From NCBI GenBank assembly GCA_036172225.1, contig CM069933.1, positions 1,590,001 to 1,654,000 on the forward strand: a DNA stretch of 64,000 nucleotides. The letters are read 5' to 3'. The notes under the pieces are model-generated. The model had not been told where the DNA came from, ran no database searches, and saw only the letters and a list, made by a program, of their open reading frames with translations. Shown piece after piece: positions 60,101 through 64,000 of the stretch; the stretch's first letter is position 1, and the number at the start of each line of letters is the position of its first letter. Position numbers and translations under genes: made by a program. This DNA comes from Cryptocoryne crispatula var. balansae (Eukaryota > Streptophyta > Magnoliopsida > Alismatales > Araceae).

Positions 60101-61395
60101 GGTGGCCCAAGTGGGGCATCGGTGCAGCTCAGTGGACAGGAGGTAGGTGACTGGCGTGCTGCAGGTGGCTGGGTAGTAGTAGTGGCAGGTGACAATGCCT
60201 TGGCTAAGTGCAGTGTTACCAGGTACTGCCGCAGGTTACCTGCACTTGTGAGCAACTATGAGGGGCGGGCTCTTGTAGTAGCAGGCTCAGGCAAACAAGA
60301 GGATGGCAGGATTGTGCTGTTGGCAGTGGCAGGTAGGGGTGGGAACCTTCAGTTTAGTCTGTTTTTGGACTTTGTTTTTTCAAAACTGAACTGAACCGAA
60401 GCGTCCAATCCAGTTTGGTTATGTTTGAGACTGAAAATTAATTAATATATGAAATAGTCAATCATTTACATTTATTTATACTTGTTTTGAGTTATAAATA
60501 ATTAAGATAAATGCTATTTTATTGTAAAAACCATATAAATATCATTTTATTAATGATACAGTAATAGTTTTATTATAGTTTAGTTTACTTGGTTTATCTG
60601 GTTTTATTAAGTTCAGGTCTCCTAACTGGTTAAACTAATGAATTCCAGTCTAGTATGGGGATCAGATTAAGGAGGATTAAGAAGCAACATAATTGGTTAC
60701 ATGAGAGTGAACCTTCGGTCAAACCATCATTCTGAAGATTAATCTTATGACCTATTGTGGTCTCCAAGAACTTGATAAGAATTCTATAAGAGATATTATT
60801 CAAATTTTTGTACAGATAATGTCTTTTAAAGATGGGGTGTATGTTTAATCTGTGTTGGTTGTTGAAACAAATGACAATTTTTGTGAATTTTCTTTGGTAA
60901 GAGCTATTACTATTTATCTTTCTGTTATTCATACAAAATACCTTCCTGTTTAAATATATATTCTTTTTCTAAACACAAATTCTTGGGAGTACAAGGATTC
61001 TATTTGGGAGTGGGGATGTAGAGAGAGAGAGGGGGTGGGTGGGGGGAGGAGGGGTGTGCTTCGGCTGCTTTGAAAATATTGGTTCTCTACTATGCTGTGT
61101 GATGCATATTTATTTACAAGTACAATAAAAGCTGCTTGTTTTTTTAAGAACAATAATCATAGATTACTCTCATTGTGCAGCTTTATAAAACATGGATTTT
61201 GAAGACAATTGAAGATACCTGGATTTTTTTTCATGAGAAGTTTTTAGCTCTTTGGAATCAACATAAAGATGGGTCTGGTGAGGCATATCCAGCATCTATT
61301 TACAGTAAACTGGAACTTTTTCAGCATGCTCAGCGAATATACATGAATAATTTGTTTCATGATAGTCTTGGATTTGGTGCTGCCAAAATGATAAG
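23962..61395 (+). CDS. MTK: methylthioribose kinase (five of probably six exons)
   Basis: Exons 23962-24162, 35439-35748, 50979-51153, 51281-51482 and 61181-61395 join in phases 0, 1, 2 and 0 with GT..AG introns of 11276, 15230, 127 and 9698 bp, giving 367 residues plus two bases. Known for the family: ATP-dependent phosphorylation of 5-methylthioribose to its 1-phosphate, recycling the methylthio group left by ethylene, polyamine and nicotianamine synthesis (Yang cycle); a soluble APH/choline-kinase-fold enzyme. Seen: VGDGNLNFVYIV at about 46-57 (nucleotide loop), VVIKQ at 63-67, SWPMTKDRAYFE at about 77-88, the catalytic HGDLHTGS at 239-246, the metal-binding DPEFAFYGP at 258-266, FDIGAFLGN at 269-277, and FGAAKMI at the break. 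The last exon, about 50 residues, must lie past 64000. No stops or frameshifts, so the gene is probably functional despite its very long introns. Confidence 0.95.
24163..26430. other. MTK intron 1, first part: unassigned
   Basis: About 2.3 kb, mostly AT-rich. No genes, no clear transposon ends. A short (AT)n run is at about 24453-24470. Confidence 0.5.
26439..27165. mobile_element. hAT-type foldback element, 727 bp
   Basis: Flanked by the perfect 8-bp duplication CTCTTAGG (26431-26438 and 27166-27173). Ends CAAGGATCGCGGGATCGG and CCGATTCTGCAATCAATG (reverse complement CATTGATTGCAGAATCGG). Centre: two perfect 54-bp inverted arms, 26728-26781 and 26865-26918, separated by 83 bp that are themselves partly palindromic (GTGACTTAAGTCAC). 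Outer parts are dense in GATCGG/CCGATC. No transposase. In MTK intron 1. Confidence 0.9.
27209..28311 (+). mobile_element. solo LTR, CCGGTTCA family (copy F)
   Basis: 1103 bp flanked by the perfect 5-bp duplication GAAAA (27204-27208 and 28312-28316). Starts TGATGGGGACTCGG like copy E; the end reads TCCCGCATTA where E has TCCCGCATCA. TATA-like CTATTTAAG is at about 27376, 165 bp in, then a GC-rich transcribed-looking part, then CCGGTTCA repeats from 28020 to 28230. No internal retrotransposon part is present. In MTK intron 1, same direction as the gene. Confidence 0.87.
28317..29369. other. unassigned intron sequence with short tandem repeat
   Basis: 28840-28935 has repeated GGGTCTATGGGATATAGACA words, about three imperfect copies. 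An ATG-led frame of 65 residues at 29181 (MDAPKMKTESLDEIQCKLDA) loosely resembles a retroelement gag start but cannot be assigned. Confidence 0.4.
29370..29703 (+). mobile_element. giant-LTR family, 3' end fragment (copy G)
   Basis: Contains GTAGAGGTCAAAAAGAAATT and ends TTTGAGGTTACATTACA, matching the last part of the LTR at 30357-35109. The 5' part of this copy is not recognised, so it is truncated or strongly diverged. Confidence 0.6.
29745..30340. repeat. diverged DNA element with AT/GT microsatellites
   Basis: Left word GTTGTCAAGGCACACACCTT and right words GCTGCCTAGACAATGCCTAA resemble the dispersed repeat near 15.0 kb. The middle is AT-rich with TATATG runs and a (GT)n at about 30240-30252. 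Confidence 0.35.
31276..31286 (+). promoter_or_regulatory. TATA box of giant LTR copy A
   Basis: CCTATAAAAGG in a GC-rich setting. Counterparts are CCTATAAG near 61998 (copy D) and, on the minus strand, CCTATAAG near 44155 (copy B) and GATAAAAAGG near 41525 (copy C). The shared position in the family supports a true promoter. Confidence 0.7.
32055..32335 (+). repeat. 185-bp tandem repeats in LTR A
   Basis: Two copies, each with GCATCTGGCCGGCTAAAAAC. Further copies lie in LTR B (minus strand, three at 42843, 43028 and 43215) and in LTR D (two at about 62915 and 63100). Confidence 0.85.
32980..34725 (+). repeat. CTGAAATCTGAA and AAATTCAAAC arrays in LTR A
   Basis: Two adjoining arrays of degenerate 10-14 base words. 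The first has many TCTGAAAT copies, the second many AATCAAATTCAAAC copies. Both recur inverted in LTRs B and C, and the first recurs in LTR D at about 63660-64000. Confidence 0.85.
35439..35748 (+). CDS. MTK: MTK exon 2
   Basis: 310 nt; acceptor CAATATAG|GCTCTT, donor GCATGCAG|GTAAAT, phase 0 in and phase 1 out. Reads ALPYIRCVGESWPMTKDRAY onward to HKHA. Confidence 0.95.
35749..36463. other. MTK intron 2, first part: unassigned
   Basis: No genes or transposon ends recognised up to the edge of LTR copy B. Confidence 0.5.
38273..41995 (-). mobile_element. giant solo LTR copy C, nested in copy B
   Basis: 3723 bp flanked by the perfect 5-bp duplication GTTTG (38268-38272 and 41996-42000). On the plus strand it begins TGGTGTAACC and ends GTGTCCACA. 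Same direction as copy B. It has the conserved end, the AT-word and TTCAGATTT arrays, and a GC-rich part at 40870-41760. In place of the 185-bp repeats it has about three copies of an 80-bp repeat (ATCGACCCCACAA words, 40470-40740). No coding region. Confidence 0.87.
42843..43390 (-). repeat. three 185-bp repeats in LTR B
   Basis: Start points GGGTCAGGAGG at 42843, 43028 and 43215 give periods of 185 and 187. Each contains GGTGGGTTTAGAACCGG twice, so the unit is itself a diverged double repeat. Confidence 0.85.
44668..45092. other. unassigned intron sequence
   Basis: Between LTR copy B and the gene-carrying hAT element. Nothing recognised. Confidence 0.5.
45101..46095. mobile_element. hAT-type element carrying a calmodulin-like gene fragment
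   Basis: 995 bp flanked by CTTCTCGG (45093-45100) and CTTCTTGG (46096-46103), an 8-bp duplication with one change. Ends TAAGGCTATAAATGAAGCGG and CCATTTACAACCCTA (reverse complement TAGGGTTGTAAATGG), with subterminal CGGATAT/ATCCGG words. The interior contains EF-hand coding sequence on the minus strand rather than transposase. This is the structure of a Pack-type element. In MTK intron 2. Confidence 0.82.
45173..45600 (-). pseudogene. captured calmodulin-like (EF-hand) gene fragment
   Basis: The minus-strand frame 45355-45173 reads ASKEEVAEGFSMFDGDKDGY and on to VEELQDVMRRLGM. The loop DGDKDGYITVEE (45298-45263) has D1, D3, D5, G6, I8 and E12 as in a calcium-binding EF-hand. Related sequence above 45360 is in another frame, so a shift separates the parts, and after the EF-hand the frame runs into element end sequence. 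A similar KEEVAEAF stretch occurs near 45740 on the minus strand. Most like plant CML proteins; it lacks the paired EF-hand and a start, so it is not a working gene. Confidence 0.75.
46104..48059. other. unassigned intron sequence with a degenerate tandem repeat
   Basis: 46580-46735 has three loosely similar units of about 50 bp, each with a CTTCTAC(A/T)GA..GCC and a TTGTTAGCACCA/CGCTAGCGTCAG word. CAGGGCCGGTCCTAG at about 47407 looks like a plant hAT end but no partner was resolved. No genes. Confidence 0.45.
48060..49030 (+). pseudogene. LINE reverse transcriptase remnant
   Basis: Plus-strand frames read SQSVFILGRFILDNFMVA, KECIIMKLDFEKVHDKVIW, MGFNSKWIKLIETCISTA and STRGFRQGDS, the core of plant L1-type RT in the right order. 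Interrupted by stops and frameshifts; both ends missing. In MTK intron 2. Confidence 0.88.
49288..50800 (+). mobile_element. non-autonomous hAT-type element (H1) split by a nested insertion
   Basis: 49288-49600 and about 50550-50800 match, in inverted order and strand, the element at 57750-58378 (for example AAGGATTGCCATCTC at the left and GGAGATCGCATTCC at the right, and GTAATAGGCGG near 50656). The two halves are separated by another element at about 49627-50523. A second copy of the left end lies at 49166. Confidence 0.65.
49627..50523 (+). mobile_element. nested element with BED-finger fragment
   Basis: Ends GGGTCGGGACCTGGGCCCAA and, inverted, GGGTCAGGGGTCACGACCGA are similar, with GACCGACCCGATCGCGACCC subterminal words. 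The frame from 50097 reads MSSPSQTTQTTSTIWSDPAW and then KVQCKNRDKDILGGIYCL, resembling the N-terminal BED zinc finger of hAT transposases. A C-run of 11 is at about 49705. Target duplication not resolved. Confidence 0.6.
50979..51153 (+). CDS. MTK: MTK exon 3
   Basis: 175 nt; acceptor GATATGCAG|TTGCTG, donor TCAAT|GTAAAA. Phase 1 in, phase 2 out. Reads (V)AEFCGNVELCRLTEQVVF onward. An apparent stop just past the donor is intronic. Confidence 0.95.
51281..51482 (+). CDS. MTK: MTK exon 4 (catalytic motifs)
   Basis: 202 nt; acceptor CTTTGCAG|GTTTTG, donor CGAGAT|GTATGG. Carries HGDLHTGS with the catalytic aspartate Asp241 and the DPEFAFYGP metal-binding segment (Asp258, Glu260). Separated from exon 3 by only 127 bp, the one normal-sized intron of the gene. 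Confidence 0.95.
51483..52600. other. MTK intron 4, first part: unassigned
   Basis: No gene seen. 52185-52260 has GGCTGATCCAGG-type words like the GATCGG hAT family, probably an old fragment. Confidence 0.45.
52601..53188. mobile_element. hAT-like element candidate
   Basis: Left TAGGGCCGTAAACAGG and right TTTGCACCCCTG (reverse complement CAGGGGTGCAAA) are in inverted orientation, with GAGCTCGAGCTTGAATAC-type words inside. No target duplication confirmed. Confidence 0.4.
53189..55190. other. unassigned intron sequence
   Basis: 53200-53760 is moderately GC-rich and reads like degenerate repeat DNA. CAAGGATCATGGGATCGGG at about 54264 matches the end of the hAT foldback family, but its partner is not found. 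No genes. Confidence 0.4.
55200..57741 (-). pseudogene. decayed hAT transposase gene
   Basis: Read on the minus strand: a BED-finger-like segment (KRVKYKWCEK..GGVYCLK..HISG) at about 57741-57560; an acidic and basic linker (57513-57226); the DUF659 region with KRKGCTILCDGWTRITRISI at 56937-56734 and VTDNEASHKVA just below it; CAAHFINLMLENI and GLTRFVTYFVALENMHRH at 56662-56309; and the C-terminal dimerisation part with THTKKKNKLESERLKKLMLC-like residues at about 55600-55450. Domain order is that of plant hAT transposases. Stops and frameshifts disable it. In MTK intron 4, antisense to the gene. Confidence 0.87.
57750..58378 (-). mobile_element. non-autonomous hAT-type element (H2), 629 bp
   Basis: Flanked by TGTCCATG (57742-57749) and TGTCTATG (58379-58386), an 8-bp duplication with one change. 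Ends GAATGCGATCTC and AGATGACAATCCTT (reverse complement AAGGATTGTCATCT). Homologous along its length to H1 at 49288-50800 in the opposite orientation. It lies beside, and probably inside, the 5' part of the decayed transposase gene. Confidence 0.78.
58500..59067. mobile_element. diverged GATCGG-type hAT element with 60-bp tandem repeat
   Basis: Right end GGCCGATTTTGCAAACTAATG resembles the end of the foldback element at 27165. Two 60-bp tandem copies (58846-58905, 58906-58965) contain AATCGGCTGATTCATGA. The left end is unclear. Confidence 0.5.
59068..61180. other. MTK intron 4, last part: unassigned
   Basis: 59390-59530 has TGAACCAGTCTGAACC words like the CCGGTTCA LTR family, and the GC-richer 59600-60340 could be the body of a diverged copy, but no ends were resolved. 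60345-60640 has inverted GGTTCGGTT-like words typical of hAT MITEs. No genes. Confidence 0.4.
61181..61395 (+). CDS. MTK: MTK exon 5
   Basis: 215 nt; acceptor TTGTGCAG|CTTTAT, donor ATAAG|GTAACC, phase 0 in and phase 2 out. Reads LYKTWILKTIEDTWIFFHEK onward to GFGAAKMI, then two bases of an Arg codon. The final exon is not between 61396 and 64000. Confidence 0.95.
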
Positions 61396-61562
61396 GTAAC
61401 CATATTTCTCAGTCCCAATATGGTTATTCAGTTCAACTAAGTTAGCAGTGTTCTGTATCATCAAGAACTTCATTTCTTTGATGTCACAAGGTTATCCTGC
61501 TGTTGTGATCATGACCAGATGGTCACCTAGATAAATAGATTGGTTGTCTAGCTGATGCTTAC
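61396..61562. other. start of MTK intron 5
   Basis: Short stretch between exon 5 and LTR copy D; nothing recognised. Confidence 0.6.
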
Positions 61563-64000
61563 TGTTGGCACCGAAAAAATTCATAAATATTAGGTGGACA
61601 AGAAAAAAATAGCTGAATGTGCATGGTGGTCCGAATTGTGAAATAGAGTATAGCAAGCCATGCGTACGTTTAAAAAAAATAGGGGGGAAGCAGGCCAGCA
61701 ATTGAGATCGACCCCACCCACCGGTTCCTGCACCTCGCCTGATGCTGTTACGAGAAGATAGCAGGTTATCGGAGGAAGGATGAGGCCGTCGAGAGCAGAA
61801 AGCGGAAGGGGCAGCAACGTAATCAATCCTCAGTCGGATCCCCCACAGGGTGGGAGTATCTCGACGTTGGGAATCCTACAAGGAGGGAAAGACTTCCCAA
61901 CAAGTCAATCCCGTAGGCTACGGGATTGCTCCGAGTCCCTCTCGGAGCCGCAACCCCAACTTTGGGAGGTTCCCGGCGGAGGCGGGACAGCGCCAAGCCT
62001 ATAAGAAGACCCCATGCGCGAACACCTGAGGGAGGAGAGGGCCCGTGCGTGAATATCCCGAAGGAAAGCCATCGAGAGGTCGAGAGAGGGAGGAAGAGAA
62101 GCAGGGACTACCGGAGTCGTCTTCACCCCCACGCCGCTGCTTGAAGCCCCTCCGAGAAATCTCTGTCCGGAAGTTCCTCCCGTAGGTGCCACAGCCGTCG
62201 GAAGTTCCTCCCGTAGGTGCTACAATCGCCGGAAGCCCCACCCGATCGCCGGAAGACCGCCGGAGGAAGCCTTGGAGTCGAGCCCTGGAAGCGTCGTCTC
62301 CAGAGCCCGACGAGGGTGCAACCACCGCTGGTAAGGTCTGGCACCGCCGTCAAGGCCTTCGCCACCCCCTTCCGCCGTCGGAGGAGCCCGGAGCATCCAA
62401 CGCCGTCGCCGGAAGTCCCCGCGAAGCCGTCCGAAGCCGTCGCCTGGTCGGGAGGAGGAGGCCGGCCGCTTTTTATTTTTTTTGCAACTATAGTCCAGCT
62501 GGTGCATGTCCGGAGAAGGGGAAGGCGCGCGGAGGCTTTGGACCTAATTTTGACCCCAAGTCAAAATGTGGCGGGGCCCACCAGATAAAGAAGGAGCAAA
62601 AAAAAATTTTGAGCCAGCCGCGGCCGTGGCCAGAAGCCGCGCACGCGTGGGAGAAGCAGGGGCCGCGCGCACGCGTGAGGTGCTCGTAGGAAGGTTGACC
62701 CACGGGTCAATCTTAGGGTGGGGCCCACTTTATGAAGGGGTTTAAAAAAAAAGAAAAGAGAAAAGAAGGGGAAGAAGAAGAGGGGCCGTCCGTCCAAGAA
62801 TGAAGGCCCAATTAGCCCTCGGTGAACAGTGCTCCGACAGGAGCTAAAAAAAAGATTTTTTAAAAGGAACAATCAAGTTCAAACTTAAATGAAAATGCAC
62901 CTAATTAATTAAACAAACCGAGGCGAGCATCCGGCCGGCTAAAAACCCGCCTCATGGTCTCGGCATAACTTAAAAGAATGAAAATAAATGGGAAAGCAAT
63001 AGGCCGGCTTTAAGCACGTCTATTGACCCATAATTCAAAAATAAAATAAAACAAACAATAAACAAAAATTAAATAAAAATCCATTAATTAATTCAACAAA
63101 CCGAGACGAGCATCCGGCCGGCTAAAAACCCGCCTCATGGTCTTGGCTTAATTTAAAAGAATTCAAAACAGAGAGGGAAAGCAATGGGCCGGCTTTAAGC
63201 ATGCCCCTTGACCCTTTAAGGTGGACATACAAAGGTCTGGTGAAAGACCCCAATGTCTTACCATGCCCCAAGAGGGAGTTACTTACCCATTATGCCATTG
63301 GAAGGGCATGCGTGATCAACATGCCGACATGCCAAACTATGAGCTAATGAGGTTCAATCAAAGGAGATGAGTCCCCACAAGCTTATCAAAAGCCGGGTGT
63401 GCTCAATCTCAAATCAGTAAGTTGATTGCCCATAAGCTTGTCAAAAGCCGGGTATTTTCAATCTCAAAGCAGTGGGGGATGCCCATAAGTCTGTCAAGAC
63501 CGGGTACATGCCGCCCATGAATCAACGAGTTCATCAAGAACTCAAAGGACCGAATTGCTGGTCAAGTTGTAAATCATGTCTCATGTTGAGAAAAACAAAT
63601 GAAGATTCATATTCGGTGCACATGTTGATGCTACAAGGAGAGAGCAATCACATAAACTCCTGGAAGGCAAGACAAGAGAAATTTGAAAACTATAAAAATC
63701 TGAACTTAACCCACATGAAAATCTGAATTTGCAGGGGTTCCGAACTAAAAATCTGTAATCTGAAAATTCACTGAAGTCTGAGTTTCACATCTCTGAAATT
63801 TGAATAAAAATCTGAAATCTAAATCTGAAGCATTTAAAAATTTGAAATCTGGACCTAAAACATATAAGTCTGAAATCCGAAACCTGCACATTTAAAATCA
63901 AAACCTGCGGGGCTGGAGTTCTGAAACTGAAGTGCTGGAGCATAAAATCTGCAATTGAAACATCTGTAAAATCTGAAAATCTGAATGCACCACGCCAAAA
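61563..64000 (+). mobile_element. giant LTR copy D, cut by the window end
   Basis: Starts TGTTGGCACCGAAAAAATTC, preceded by CTTAC (61558-61562), the expected target duplication. TATA (CCTATAAG) near 61998, GC-rich part to about 62800, two repeats with GCATCCGGCCGGCTAAAAAC (62930 and 63110), AAGACCGGGT repeats (63370-63530), then the CTGAAATCTGAA array, which is still running at 64000. The 3' end lies outside. In MTK intron 5. Confidence 0.83.

Noticed and set aside
59600..60400. Host gene in the GC-richer block of MTK intron 4
   Set aside because: Open frames overlap on both strands, read as Gly/Val/Ser-rich repeats and match no family; more likely old transposon sequence.

Overview
The window is nuclear DNA from a flowering plant. 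Gene introns have canonical GT..AG splice sites, the two genes are plant families, and more than 90% of the sequence is transposon-derived or unrecognised non-coding DNA. The GC-rich first exons and first-exon/promoter regions suggest a monocot, but this is a weak guess and a magnoliid with expanded introns cannot be excluded. There is no bacterial, organellar or viral gene content that I can support.

Only two host genes are visible, arranged head to head and about 6.8 kb apart. On the minus strand, a gene for a plant RNA-binding protein with three CCCH zinc fingers and a KH domain runs from 17164 down to 1105. It has three coding exons (97, 61 and 766 nt, giving 307 residues) and introns of 4.2 and 10.9 kb. 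On the plus strand, a methylthioribose kinase gene (MTK, methionine salvage or Yang cycle) starts at 23962. Its five visible exons are at 23962-24162, 35439-35748, 50979-51153, 51281-51482 and 61181-61395. They are in phase and encode 367 residues; the last exon lies beyond base 64000. Both genes look intact although their exons make up only about 3% of the window.

The rest is layered transposon material. (1) A family of very long solo LTRs (3.7-4.8 kb, TG..CA ends, 5-bp target duplications) has copies at 30357-35109, 36464-44662 (with another copy nested at 38273-41995) and 61563 to the window end, plus a 3' end fragment near 29.4-29.7 kb. These LTRs carry an internal promoter-like GC-rich part and long arrays of short repeats. 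(2) A second LTR family (6332-7885 and 27209-28311) has ends rich in CCGGTTCA repeats. (3) hAT-type elements with 8-bp target duplications include a foldback element (26439-27165), an element at 45101-46095 that carries a fragment of a calmodulin-like gene, a decayed transposase gene (about 55200-57740) and several non-autonomous copies. (4) Tourist/PIF-Harbinger-like MITEs with TAA/TTA duplications cluster in the interval between the two genes. (5) LINE reverse-transcriptase remnants lie at about 3.5-6.3, 10.7-11.8, 13.6-14.6 and 48.1-49.0 kb.

The two host genes do not obviously work together; they may share a promoter neighbourhood only by position. The most interesting material is the giant-LTR family and the gene-fragment-carrying hAT element, both placed inside MTK introns.
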